DNA from: an uncultured Verrucomicrobiae bacterium
GTDB taxonomy: Bacteria > Verrucomicrobiota > Verrucomicrobiia > Limisphaerales > UBA1100
Direction: 5' to 3'
Length of the DNA: 64,000 nucleotides
Assembly: GCA_937775205.1 (NCBI GenBank)
Contig: CALKBX010000001.1
Location: forward strand, 124,001-188,000
Position numbers and translations under genes: made by a program
The notes under the pieces: generated by a model
Database searches by the model: none
What the model saw: the letters and a program-made list of their open reading frames with translations, nothing else
What the model was told of the DNA's origin: nothing
Part shown: piece after piece, positions 26,691 to 35,598 of the stretch
How positions within the stretch are numbered: position 1 is the first letter of the stretch
Layout: each line of letters begins with the position of its first letter

Positions 26691-28250
26691 ATGAAACAAG
26701 CTTTATTTTTCACTCTCGGCGGATTACTGGCCGGTGCCGCATTCGGCCAACCGGGTGGACTGCTCCCCGTACCGACTCGCCCCGCCTCAACCTTTATAGC
26801 AAACGGCAAAACCGACCAATTACAATTGATTCGCGGCAATGGAATGCTTGGGGAATTCCTCGGCTTCGACCCGCAACGCGGCCTAACGTGGAATCATCCG
26901 GACATCAAACCTGATATGCTGACGATCCCGGCGGATCGAGTCAGCCGCCTTGATTTTGCCATCAAACCCGTGCCAGCAAACGCCAAATCTCACAGCGGTG
27001 TGATCGAGTTTACAAACGGTGACCGCCTGACTGGCGACATTTTAGGGATGGCAGACAATAAACTTCGCGTCAGCACCTGGTATGCGGGCGAATTAGCGTT
27101 CGATCGCAGTTCCATCCGGACACTTATGCCGGGCGTCCTCTCCGGCGCATCGCTGTACTCCGGGCCGATCACCAAGAAAGGCTGGAAGGAAACGAAGAGC
27201 GGCTCGCTAGGCTGGAAATTTTCAGATGGCGGATTTGAATCCACCACCAGTGGCCCGGTGATTGGCCGCAGCTTTCCCAAAATGCCCGCCAAGGCACGAG
27301 TAGAGTTCGACCTTGAATGGCAGCGCGGCAGCCCCAGTATTTACATTAGCTTCATGACTGACAACCTCACCTCGTACAGCAGCGGAAATTGCTACAGCAT
27401 TAGGCTCACCGGCAGTTCGGTATATGTGTATCGCTATGCAAAAATTGGCGGCGGTATTCGCGGCCAACGCCTGAAGCCTTCCAGCCAAAGCTACAGTTTC
27501 GGAAGCGGTCCAAAAAAGGTGCGCATCGCGCTCTGCCATGATGCCTCCAAGAAGAAAGTCGCCGTCATCATTAACGGCAAACTCGTCGGCGAATGGCCGG
27601 ATATCGTTCCCAATGCGCCGCCCTTGAGCAATGGACTGAATTTTTCCTCCCGCACAAGCAACCCCATGCGCATCAGCCGCCTCACCATCAATCCTTGGAG
27701 CGGCAACCTCCCCGGCAAAGGCAGCGTGTCCGCCGCAGCGGGCGCCAAGGAAGATTTCGTGTTATTCGTCAATGACGACAGCCTCACCGGCAAACTGCAA
27801 GTCATCGGCAAAGACGCAATGAAATTCAAGTCCGACGGTTTTGGTGAGGTGAATATTCCGCTGGAAAATATCGGTTCCATCCATTTTGCGCGCGACACTC
27901 AGGTCATCCCGCCCACTGCCGCCAATTCGGTGCGCGCCACCCTTACCAGCAACAACCGCGCCACCGGCATCATCAAGGCGTGGAAAGGCAACCAAGTAAC
28001 CCTCACCAGCCCCATCTTCGGCGAAGCCACGTTCGATGCGAGCATCTTTCGCAGGGTGGAGTTTAACTTGGGTAAACCCCGAAGAACTTCCCTCAGCCCC
28101 GCCACTCGCAACACCTATAAATCCGGAAACATTAACCTCAATGAAATCAATGGCGGCTTCCAACGCAACGGCCGCGCATTGCCCCCACAAGTCATCGAGC
28201 GCTTTCAGCAATTGCGGGAACAACAACTCAACATTCCGCGCAAGCGATAA
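26691..28250 (+). CDS. Secreted multi-module beta-rich protein, tandem paralogue B
   Basis: A 519-residue homologue of the preceding gene with the same order of parts. A signal peptide (MKQALFFTLGGLLAGAAFG) leads into module 1 (GNGMLGEFLGFDPQRGLTW), module 2 (NGDRLTGDILGMADNKLRVS), a LamG-like sandwich (FDLEWQRGSPSIYISFMTDN, LTSYSSGNCYSIRLTG), module 3 (NDDSLTGKLQVIGKDAMKF) and module 4 (TGIIKAWKGNQVTLTSPIFG). Identical anchor words such as FESTTS, FDLEW, TSPxFGEAxFDA and NPW/DWNGNLP-like turns show recent shared ancestry with A. The gap between the two is 62 bp. Function is unknown. Confidence 0.75.
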   Translation: MKQALFFTLGGLLAGAAFGQPGGLLPVPTRPASTFIANGKTDQLQLIRGNGMLGEFLGFDPQRGLTWNHPDIKPDMLTIPADRVSRLDFAIKPVPANAKSHSGVIEFTNGDRLTGDILGMADNKLRVSTWYAGELAFDRSSIRTLMPGVLSGASLYSGPITKKGWKETKSGSLGWKFSDGGFESTTSGPVIGRSFPKMPAKARVEFDLEWQRGSPSIYISFMTDNLTSYSSGNCYSIRLTGSSVYVYRYAKIGGGIRGQRLKPSSQSYSFGSGPKKVRIALCHDASKKKVAVIINGKLVGEWPDIVPNAPPLSNGLNFSSRTSNPMRISRLTINPWSGNLPGKGSVSAAAGAKEDFVLFVNDDSLTGKLQVIGKDAMKFKSDGFGEVNIPLENIGSIHFARDTQVIPPTAANSVRATLTSNNRATGIIKAWKGNQVTLTSPIFGEATFDASIFRRVEFNLGKPRRTSLSPATRNTYKSGNINLNEINGGFQRNGRALPPQVIERFQQLREQQLNIPRKR

Positions 28251-28277
28251 ATTTATACCTGCCCAGCCCGCCAATTT

Positions 28278-29683
28278 TTGCTGCTTGGCACATTCCTCTG
28301 TCCCGCGAAAGAAGTGCCCTTGCCGCCAGAAATCCAGCGGCAGCTTAAATTGGAATTACTTAAAGGCGGTCGAAATAACACTCCGTCCGGGCCTCAACAA
28401 ATCCTGCCTGAAGGCACCTTTGCCGCACTCTTCGAAGGCGGAATTTTTACGGCAAATTTTGTGGCATCGACCCCGCCAAAGGCATCCGCTGGCAGCACCC
28501 CGCCGTGGCGGAACCCTTTCACCTCAAGCCCGGCACCGTGGGCTTTCTCCAGCTCACCCCCGCCGCGACCGAATGCGAAATCCACCTCGTCTCCGCCGAT
28601 CAATTCACCGGCAAACTCATCTCGCTCGGCGCAAAATCTCTCACCCTCGATGCCACCCACTGCGGGCGGCTGGTCATTCCGCGCCAACACATCAGCGCAC
28701 TGCTGCCCCGCTTTGCCGAGGGCGACGTCCTAATTCAAGGATTCCAAAACCCCGCCGAACGGGTCTTCACCCACGGCGAGGCAGAAGGATGATTACTGGA
28801 AAGACTGGTTAATAAACAAGGCCGATAGATGATTAAAAATAACGCCGCGATTTGCCCCGGCGGAAACGGCGCGCTCCTCGACCGCAAGCTCCCCGAAAAC
28901 CCCCAAGCCATCCGCATGGATTTCGACCTGCGCTCACCACAGGGCAACCCGCAAATCGGCTTTCGACTTTTCACCGACAACCTCACCAATCACCGCGCCG
29001 GGCACAGCCTCGACCTCACCTTCCGCAAAGGCAAAGCCACCGCCAAGCGGCAACCCATCGATCAGGACGCCGGCCAAAACGGACGCATCGGAAAATCCAT
29101 CCCCCTCCCTGCGCTGGGCAAACGTGCCGCGCACATCACCATTCACGCCAGCCTCCGCCCTGCCCAACTACACCTCGCCATCAATGGCCAACACATCGGC
29201 AGTTGGGAATCCGAACAACCCCTCGAAAAATTCGGCGCGGGCATTTTATTCGTCCAACGCGGCAAACAACCCGCGCGCATCAAAAATCTGGTGATCCGCA
29301 ATAGTAGCGGACACTCGCCCATCGGCCGCCAACTCCCCAAACTCCCCGCCGGTCTAAAGCAGAATCATATCATATTCACCAACGGCGACCACATTGATGG
29401 CGAGATCAAGGAAATCACAAAAGGCATTGCCATCTGCAAATCCAGCTTTGGCGACATCAAACTCCCTCTGGCCAAAATTCAACTCGCCCGCAAGGCACTC
29501 CTCTAATTCAAACGCACCGAAGGCGCGGCCGTTGTCACCCTCGCCAACCCCACCCTCGGCACCCCCCCTCTCAACGCCATCCACACTATTGATTTCCAAA
29601 CTTCAAAAAAACGCATCGCCGGTTTCCCCGACGCCAACGCAAAGCCAAAATCAAAAAGGGCAACAATCGGGTCATCCCCATGA
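28278..29683 (+). pseudogene. Decayed third tandem paralogue C of the secreted beta-rich family
   Basis: Homology to A and B runs across several frames. The leader and first module (LLGTFLCPAKEVPLPPE, LPEGTFAALFEGGIF) are in one frame; CGIDPAKGIRWQHP and SADQFTGKLISLGAKSLTLD are one frame over, and one missing T in a five-T run near 28445 would join them. TGA at 28790-28792 and TAG at 28826-28828 then interrupt, though an alternative frame in between reads DDYWKDWLINKADR. The LamG-like part (MDFDLRSPQGNPQIGFRLF) and module 3 (NGDHIDGEIKEITKGIAICK) are intact. TAA at 29504-29506 stops before the last module (ANPTLG, HTIDF). No ATG start is evident. Multiple breaks point to real decay, although some look like homopolymer indels. 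Confidence 0.78.
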
Positions 29684-29775
29684 ATGGACTCCCGCATCTG
29701 CTGCGAACCCCCGATTTCAACTCCTGATTTCGCCGGCTTCCCTCCCCGCCCATCATTTGCTAACCTACCGCCCGC

Positions 29776-31287
29776 ATGGCATTTGATTCGTTTCGTGATT
29801 TTGTAAACAAACTGGAAACAGAGGGCGAGCTGCGGCGCATTAGCGCCCCCGTGGCCACCGAGCTGGAAATCACCGAGATCGCTGACCGTGAGATGAAAAA
29901 GCCCGGCGGCGGTCAAGCGCTGCTGTTCGAGCAACCTACCGTCAACGGCGAACCCAGCCCCATCCCGCTGGCCATCAATACTTACGGCAGCGAGAAGCGA
30001 ATGGCAATGGTCCTCGGCCGCGACTCGGTAGAGGACGCCGCGGCTGAACTGAACAAACTCGTTAAAGCCAAACCTCCCTCCACCCTCGGCGAAACCTTCA
30101 AGCTCCTCGGCACAGCCCTCGACCTCCGCCACGCCAAACCCAAGAAGGTCAAAGGCGGCCCCTGCAAAGAGGTCGTTCATTTGTTCGCCGAGAGCCGAGA
30201 GCCGAGTGTCGAGAGCCCCTCAACCTTCAACCCTCAACTCTCAACCCTCCTAAATTTCCCAATTCAACAATGCTGGCCTCAAGACGCCGGACGTTTCCTC
30301 ACTCTCCCCTGCGTCGTCACCCACGATCCCGATTCCGGCGACCGCAACCTCGGTCTTTATCGTATGCAGGTTTTCGACGGTCAAACAACCGCGCTGCATT
30401 GGCAGTTGCAAAAAGTCGCCGCCCGTCATGGCCGCCGCTATTACGAAAGAGGCGAGAGGATGCCGGTCAGCGTTTTCCTCGGCGGTGATCCGGTTTACGC
30501 CTTCTGCGCCAGCGCGCCGTTGCCCGATGGGCTGGACGAATTACTGCTCGCCGGATGGCTCCGCAAAAAATCCGTGCCGCTCGTCAAGTGCGAGACGAAC
30601 GACCTCGAGGTGCCCGCCGATGCCGACATCGTCCTCGAAGGCTACGTCGACCCCACCGAGCCCCTGCGCGACGAAGGCCCCTTTGGCGATCACACCGGCT
30701 ACTACACCTTGCCCGAGCCTTACCCCGCCTTTCACCTCACCGCCATCACGCATCGCAAAGACGCCATTTACCCAAGCACCATCGTCGGCCAACCGCCGAT
30801 GGAGGATTTTTATTTGGGCGGCGCCAGCGTCCGACTTTTTCTGCCGATCCTGAAAATGAATTTCCCCGAGTTGGTCGACCTCGCCTTGCCCGCCGAAGGC
30901 GTCTTCCACAATCTCGTTTTCGTCAGCATCAAAAAAACCTATCCGATGCAGGCCTACAAAATCATGCACGGTCTTTGGGGCGCGGGCCAAATGATGTTCG
31001 CCAAATACATCATCGTGGTCGATGAAGACGTCGACGTCCACAACACCAGCGAAGTCCTCTTCCGCCTAGGCGCCTGCACCGATCCTCAGCGCGACGCCCT
31101 CTTCACCCGCGGCCCCGCCGACGTGCTGGACCACGCCACCACCGAGATGGCCATCGGCACCAAGCTCGGCCTCGACGCCACCCACAAGCTCCCAGGAGAA
31201 AGCGGCTTCCACCGCGAATGGCCGCCGATTATTAATATGGACGCAGCGGTGAAGAAAAAAGTCGACTCCATTTTGGGCGGTAACTAA
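29776..31287 (+). CDS. ubiD: UbiD family decarboxylase with a repeat inserted in frame
   Basis: A 503-residue prenylated-FMN decarboxylase of the UbiD/menaquinone type. Blocks include DFVNKLETEGELRRIS, MVLGRDSVEDAAAEL, CWPQDAGRFLTLPCVVTHDP, GDRNLGLYRMQVFD, SVFLGGDPVYAFCASAPLP, GPFGDHTGYYTLPEPYPAFH and the catalytic-region GLWGAGQMMFAKYIIVVDED. Between VVHLF and FPIQQCWP there is an atypical stretch of about 24 residues (AESREPSVESPSTFNPQLST) made of repeated DNA words GAGAGCC and TCAACC. The insert keeps frame. It lies in a loop before the FMN-binding core and need not destroy activity. ubiX is not in view. Confidence 0.9.
   Translation: MAFDSFRDFVNKLETEGELRRISAPVATELEITEIADREMKKPGGGQALLFEQPTVNGEPSPIPLAINTYGSEKRMAMVLGRDSVEDAAAELNKLVKAKPPSTLGETFKLLGTALDLRHAKPKKVKGGPCKEVVHLFAESREPSVESPSTFNPQLSTLLNFPIQQCWPQDAGRFLTLPCVVTHDPDSGDRNLGLYRMQVFDGQTTALHWQLQKVAARHGRRYYERGERMPVSVFLGGDPVYAFCASAPLPDGLDELLLAGWLRKKSVPLVKCETNDLEVPADADIVLEGYVDPTEPLRDEGPFGDHTGYYTLPEPYPAFHLTAITHRKDAIYPSTIVGQPPMEDFYLGGASVRLFLPILKMNFPELVDLALPAEGVFHNLVFVSIKKTYPMQAYKIMHGLWGAGQMMFAKYIIVVDEDVDVHNTSEVLFRLGACTDPQRDALFTRGPADVLDHATTEMAIGTKLGLDATHKLPGESGFHREWPPIINMDAAVKKKVDSILGGN
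30187..30262. repeat. Short repeat tract inserted within ubiD
   Basis: The tract holds direct copies of GAGAGCCGAGAGCCGAG-type words, then TCAACCTTCAACCCTCAACTC-type words. It is unlike the flanking coding sequence and interrupts the conserved UbiD order by about 24 codons while keeping frame. Confidence 0.65.
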
Positions 31288-31295
31288 ACCAATTC

Positions 31296-31356
31296 ACCAC
31301 AGAGACACAGAGAACACAGATTATATATTTCTCTGTGTTTTCTGTGTCTCTGTGGT
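31296..31356. repeat. Long perfect-type intergenic hairpin (CCACAGAGACACAGAG class)
   Basis: A 25-nt arm at 31296-31320 pairs with 31332-31356 with one mismatch, across an 11-nt AT-rich loop. It fills the gap between ubiD and the sulfatase. It could act as a terminator in either direction, and similar CACAGAGACACAGAG tracts are familiar from intergenic regions of PVC and other genomes. Confidence 0.8.
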
Positions 31357-31366
31357 AAAAAAACCC

Positions 31367-32701
31367 ATGCACAATTTTTTACTGTCGGCCCTGCTTTGTT
31401 TTGCGGCCACATCCATCCAAGCCGCCAAGCCAAACATCCTCGTCATCCTTGTCGACGACCTCGGCTACGGCGATCTCTCCAGCTATGGCGCGCCCGACCT
31501 CAAGTCGCCCGCCATTGATTCACTCATGGCGGCGGGCATCCGCTTCGATTCGTTTTACGCCAACTGCCCCGTGTGCAGCCCCACGCGCGCAGCGTTGCTC
31601 AGCGGCACCTATCCCGATCTCGTCGGCGTGCCCGGCGTCATTCGCACCATCCCTCACAACAACTGGGGCTGGCTCGCCCCGCACGCGGTGCTGTTACCCA
31701 AGCCGCTCAAGGTTGCGGGCTACCACACCGCCATCGTCGGCAAATGGCATCTCGGACTTGAATCGCCCAACCGCCCCAACGAGCGCGGCTTCGACCATTT
31801 CAAGGGATTCCTTTGCGACATGATTGATGACTATTACAAACACCGCCGCCACGGCATCAATTATTTCCGTGAAAACGAAAAGGAAATCGACCCGCCCGGC
31901 CACGCTACCGACCTTTTCACCGAATGGGCCATCGACTATCTCGACGACCGCAAAGGCAAAAAGGAACCGTTCTTTCTCTACCTTAGCTACAACGCGCCGC
32001 ACACCCCCATCCAGCCGCCGGCCGATTGGCTGGCAAAAGTGAAGGCGCGCGAAAACGGAATCACTGACCAGCGCGCCAAGCTCGTCGCGCTCATTGAACA
32101 CCTCGACGACGGTATCGGCCAAGTGATTGCCGCGTTGAAAAAGAACGGACAGGACAAAAACACGCTCATCATTTTCAGCAGCGACAACGGCGGCCAACTC
32201 AGCGTCGGCGCGCGGTGCGGAAATCATCGCGGTGGCAAACAGGACATGTACGAAGGCGGGCTCAAAGTGCCTACCTGCGCCGTGTGGCCGGGCCACATAA
32301 AACCTGGAATGCGCAGCAACCTCCGCGGCCTCTCGATGGATATTTACCCAACCGCGTGCGAAGCCGCCGGCGCGAAAGTGCCCAAGTATGTGGAGGGCGT
32401 CAGTTTGTTGCCCACGCTACTCGGCAAGCCGCAGATAATTAAACGCGATATGATTTTTGTGCGCCGCGAAGGCGGTCGCCTTTATCAAGGGCAGGATTAT
32501 CACGCCTTGCGGCGGGGCGATTGGAAATTGGTTCACAACAATCCGCACGAGCCGCTGCAACTTTACAACCTCAAGGACGACCCGCTCGAGGCCACCGACC
32601 TCGCGAAGAAGAACCCGCAATTGTATAACCAACTCAAGGCTGCCCTCCGCCTCCACTACCAGCGCGCCGGACGCGTGCCTTGGCAAAAGCCCATCAAATA
32701 G
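31367..32701 (+). CDS. Secreted sulfatase (type I, formylglycine-dependent)
   Basis: A 444-residue sulfatase. The start MHNFLLSALLCFAATSIQA is a signal peptide; an upstream GTG lies in the hairpin repeat and was not used. The metal site opens with NILVILVDDLGYGD. The activation motif CSPTRAALLSG starts at Cys70, the cysteine that a maturase oxidises to formylglycine. Later blocks are YHTAIVGKWHLG, FSSDNGGQLSVG and DWKLVHN. The substrate is not known from sequence; in this phylum such enzymes often desulfate algal polysaccharides. A sulfatase maturase is not visible in the window. Confidence 0.93.
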   Translation: MHNFLLSALLCFAATSIQAAKPNILVILVDDLGYGDLSSYGAPDLKSPAIDSLMAAGIRFDSFYANCPVCSPTRAALLSGTYPDLVGVPGVIRTIPHNNWGWLAPHAVLLPKPLKVAGYHTAIVGKWHLGLESPNRPNERGFDHFKGFLCDMIDDYYKHRRHGINYFRENEKEIDPPGHATDLFTEWAIDYLDDRKGKKEPFFLYLSYNAPHTPIQPPADWLAKVKARENGITDQRAKLVALIEHLDDGIGQVIAALKKNGQDKNTLIIFSSDNGGQLSVGARCGNHRGGKQDMYEGGLKVPTCAVWPGHIKPGMRSNLRGLSMDIYPTACEAAGAKVPKYVEGVSLLPTLLGKPQIIKRDMIFVRREGGRLYQGQDYHALRRGDWKLVHNNPHEPLQLYNLKDDPLEATDLAKKNPQLYNQLKAALRLHYQRAGRVPWQKPIK

Positions 32702-32748
32702 CTAACCTCCCAACGGCTGTTGCGGAACACCAGCCAAACCAAAACCGC

Positions 32749-33831
32749 ATGGACGACCCATTCAGAAAAATCACCGAACGAGTCCGCGCTTTCATCGGCG
32801 GCGAGGACGGCGATTTTGATGAACTAGCCCGCGACCTCTTTGCCCTCCAATACGAACACGTCGAGCCTTACCGGCACTTATGCGAATCGCGTGGCGTGAC
32901 ACCCAAGAACGCCGACACTATCCCCGCCATCCACACCACCGCATTCAAGGAATTTGAAATCACCAGTTTGCCTTCAAACGAGCGGACTACTGTTTTCCAT
33001 TCCAGCGGCACCACCGGCCAAACTCCCAGCCGCCATTTTCACAACGCCGACTCGCTGGCACTTTACGAGGATTCCGTGCGCGCGTGGTTCGAACCGCACC
33101 TGCGCCCCGACGAAATGGAAAATATCATGACCCTCACGCCGCCGCCGGAGGGCGTCCCGCATTCGTCATTGGCACACATGTTCGACATCGTCCGCCCGAA
33201 TGTCGTCCCGATGGGCCGTGTGGATGAAGATGGGAAATGGGCATTGGAAATGGACATCCAAGACAGCCTTTCCCAACACGCCATCGCTCCCATCCTATTG
33301 ATGGGCACAGCACTTTCGTTTTTGCAATTAGCCGGCGGCATTCCCCCTCACCAAAACACCCTCCTGCCGCACGGCTCGCGCGTGCTCGAAACCGGCGGCT
33401 ACAAGAGCCAAAAAATTGAGCACACCAAAACCGAACTGCACGAGTTTATCGGCCGCAACTACGGGCTGAAACCCGAAGACATCGTCAGCGAATACGGCAT
33501 GTGCGAACTCAGCTCGCAAGCGTACGACACCGTTGCCGGCCAACGCGGACCTCGCCGATTCCGTTTCCCGCCATGGGCGCGGGCGCGGATTGTCTCGCCG
33601 GAGCATGGCCGCGAGGTGGCCCTCGGCGAAACGGGCCTCTTGGAAGCCATCGACCTCGGCAACGTGCGCTCCGTGCTTGCCGTGCGCACGGCGGACTTGG
33701 CGATCCGCCACGAGGATGGTTTTGAATTGATCGGCCGCGCAAAACAATCCGAGCCGCGCGGGTGTTCATTAAACGCGAGCAATCTCGACAATCTCCGTGC
33801 CGATGAGGCAAGGTCACGACCGCATGCTTGA
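32749..33831 (+). CDS. LuxE-like acyl-protein synthetase
   Basis: A 360-residue protein of the LuxE family, related to AMP-forming ligases. The start MDDPFRKITERVRAFI follows a 47-bp gap from the sulfatase. The nucleotide-binding core FHSSGTTGQTPSRHF lies near residues 83-97, followed by LTPPPEGVPHSSLAHMF and SEYGMCELSSQAYD. A C-terminal cysteine in SEPRGCSLNASN is placed like the acyl-accepting cysteine of LuxE. In luminous bacteria LuxE activates fatty acids and passes them to LuxC for reduction to aldehyde. Its stop overlaps the next gene's start (ATGCTTGA), so it is coupled to the LuxC-like protein. There is no luciferase gene here. Confidence 0.85.
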   Translation: MDDPFRKITERVRAFIGGEDGDFDELARDLFALQYEHVEPYRHLCESRGVTPKNADTIPAIHTTAFKEFEITSLPSNERTTVFHSSGTTGQTPSRHFHNADSLALYEDSVRAWFEPHLRPDEMENIMTLTPPPEGVPHSSLAHMFDIVRPNVVPMGRVDEDGKWALEMDIQDSLSQHAIAPILLMGTALSFLQLAGGIPPHQNTLLPHGSRVLETGGYKSQKIEHTKTELHEFIGRNYGLKPEDIVSEYGMCELSSQAYDTVAGQRGPRRFRFPPWARARIVSPEHGREVALGETGLLEAIDLGNVRSVLAVRTADLAIRHEDGFELIGRAKQSEPRGCSLNASNLDNLRADEARSRPHA

Positions 33832-35194
33832 CCTCGGCCTGCCAAATTATTTCCTGATCGACACGCAACCCGAAGCGCGGTTGACGCCCGATACCCTCAC
33901 CGAAGCCTGCCGCCAACTTAAGCGCAACCGCGTACAGTATCTGCGCGACACGCCCACCGAGCAATCCGTTAAAATTTTGGCGCGCCTTGCCGACAACTGG
34001 CGCGATGACCTTTTTCCCATCCGGAAACTGGCGCTCGCCCACGGCCCCGAGGTGACTGGTTTTTCCCGCCCCAGCCTCGCGCGTGGACTCGACCAATTCT
34101 TCGGCCGCATCACTGAGGAAAACCTGCACAATCTCATCGCCCAGGACCTCGGCGATTCGCGGCGGCTCGATGGGCCGCTGGGCACGCCCGAGGAACGCGC
34201 CGACAACCGCACCGCCATGGCGCTCGGCCCGGAGCTCATCGCCCACATCACCGCCGGCAATCTCCCCTGCCCCACTCTGATGAGCATGATTCACGGCGCG
34301 CTCGTCGGCTCCGCACAATTTGTGAAATGCGCGAAGAATGCCGGATTCATCCCGCGCCTCTTCGCCCACTCGCTGTACGATGCGCACGCGAAACTCGGCG
34401 CATGCCTCGAACTGGCCACTTGGCCCGGCGGCGACCATCCGTTCGAAGCCGCGCTCTTTGATGAAGCAGACTGCGTCGTGGCTACGGGGCGCGATGAAAC
34501 TCTTGCCGCAATTCAATCGCGCTTGCCGTTCGGCAAACGATTCCTCGGGCACGGTCATCGCGTAAGCTTCGGTTACATTCATCGCGATCTGCTGTCGCAC
34601 GCAATGGCCACCGAGCTGGCGAAAAACGCCGCGCGCGATGTGGCCGCATGGAATCAGCTCGGCTGCCTTTCTCCGCATTTATTTTATGTGGAGAAAAATG
34701 GCGCGGTGCGGCCGGAAGTTTTCGCCGAGATGTTGGCCGGCGAAATCGAAGCCTTGGAGGAGGAGGAACCGCGCGGCAAAATTTCCACAGAAGAATCGGT
34801 GGACATTTCCTATCGCCGAGATTTTTTTGAATTACGCTCGGCTAACACCGGCGATGTGAAACAATGGAAAAGCGAGGACGACACGAGCTGGACGGTGGTT
34901 TTTGAGGAAGACCCCGTGTTTGTGAATTCCTGCTTGAACCGATTTATCCACGTGAAAGAGGTCGAGAATTTAGACGAAATGCTGCGCGTCGCCGAAATGA
35001 CCCGCGGCCAAGTCTCCACCGTCGCCTTGGCCGCGCCGAAAAATGAAGCCGAAGAAATGGTGAAAATTCTCGCGCATTGGGGCGTGACGCGTGTGTGCCC
35101 CATCGGCCAAATGCAAAACCCACCCCTCGGCTGGCGGCACGACGGCCGACCGACGCTGGGGGATTTGGTGACGTGGATGGATTGGGAACAATAA
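33824..35194 (+). CDS. LuxC-like acyl-CoA/acyl-protein reductase
   Basis: A 456-residue protein of the LuxC family, which reduces activated fatty acyl groups to aldehydes with NADPH. The N-terminus (MLDLGLPNYFLIDTQPEARLT) and blocks GPELIAHITAGNLPCPTLMS, GALVGSAQFVKCAKNAGF, DECVVATGRDET-like DEADCVVATGRDET, HGHRVSFGYIH and AWNQLGCLSPHLFYVE are visible. The Cys in LGCLSP fits the catalytic cysteine of this aldehyde-dehydrogenase-like fold. It overlaps the luxE-like gene by 8 bp. The pair probably makes a fatty aldehyde or alcohol for a purpose other than light emission; the next genes (QueD, VOC) give no direct clue. Confidence 0.85.
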   Translation: MLDLGLPNYFLIDTQPEARLTPDTLTEACRQLKRNRVQYLRDTPTEQSVKILARLADNWRDDLFPIRKLALAHGPEVTGFSRPSLARGLDQFFGRITEENLHNLIAQDLGDSRRLDGPLGTPEERADNRTAMALGPELIAHITAGNLPCPTLMSMIHGALVGSAQFVKCAKNAGFIPRLFAHSLYDAHAKLGACLELATWPGGDHPFEAALFDEADCVVATGRDETLAAIQSRLPFGKRFLGHGHRVSFGYIHRDLLSHAMATELAKNAARDVAAWNQLGCLSPHLFYVEKNGAVRPEVFAEMLAGEIEALEEEEPRGKISTEESVDISYRRDFFELRSANTGDVKQWKSEDDTSWTVVFEEDPVFVNSCLNRFIHVKEVENLDEMLRVAEMTRGQVSTVALAAPKNEAEEMVKILAHWGVTRVCPIGQMQNPPLGWRHDGRPTLGDLVTWMDWEQ

Positions 35195-35223
35195 ATGTAC
35201 AAATTACAAATGGAGATTGATAA

Positions 35224-35586
35224 ATGAAAATGGAATTACGAAAAACGTTTCAGTTCGAGGCCGCCCACTCGCTGCCGAATTTGCCAGCGAACCACAAGTG
35301 CGCGCGGCTGCACGGGCACAGTTTCAAAGTGGACATAGTCGTCGAAGGCGAGTGCGATCCCACCCTCGGCTGGGTCATGGATTATGCGGAGATTGGCGAA
35401 GCCTTTGATCCACTTTGGAAACAGCTCGATCACTTTCACCTCAACGAAATTGACGGCCTCGAAAACCCCACCAGCGAAAACATCGCCGTGTGGATTTGGA
35501 ATCAACTTCAGCCGCGCCTACCGCTCCTCTCGGCCATCGAGGTCGCCGAAACCTGCAATGCGCGTTGTGTTTATCGCGGCGACTAA
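35224..35586 (+). CDS. queD: 6-pyruvoyl-tetrahydropterin synthase / QueD family
   Basis: A 120-residue member of the QueD/PTPS family. Zinc ligands are the histidines of FEAAHSL (His15) and RLHGHSF (His30, His32), and the catalytic cysteine is in NHKCARLHGH (Cys26). The later WVMDYAEIGEAFDPLW, LDHFHLNEI, NPTSENIAVWIW and VAETCNARCVY blocks are typical of QueD. The family converts 7,8-dihydroneopterin triphosphate to 6-carboxytetrahydropterin for queuosine, or makes tetrahydropterins. No queC or queE is present. A 29-bp AT-rich gap with repeated ACAAATTACAAAT words precedes it. Confidence 0.9.
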   Translation: MKMELRKTFQFEAAHSLPNLPANHKCARLHGHSFKVDIVVEGECDPTLGWVMDYAEIGEAFDPLWKQLDHFHLNEIDGLENPTSENIAVWIWNQLQPRLPLLSAIEVAETCNARCVYRGD

Positions 35587-35598
35587 TTACCCTTACGA

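Noticed and set aside
29504-29683. Stop-separated tail of paralogue C as a separate small gene
   Set aside because: It continues the family sequence after TAA in the same frame and is best read as a remnant of the same pseudogene.
30187-30262. Possible CRISPR-like direct repeats in ubiD
   Set aside because: The words are only 6-9 bp, with no regular spacers and no cas genes in the window.
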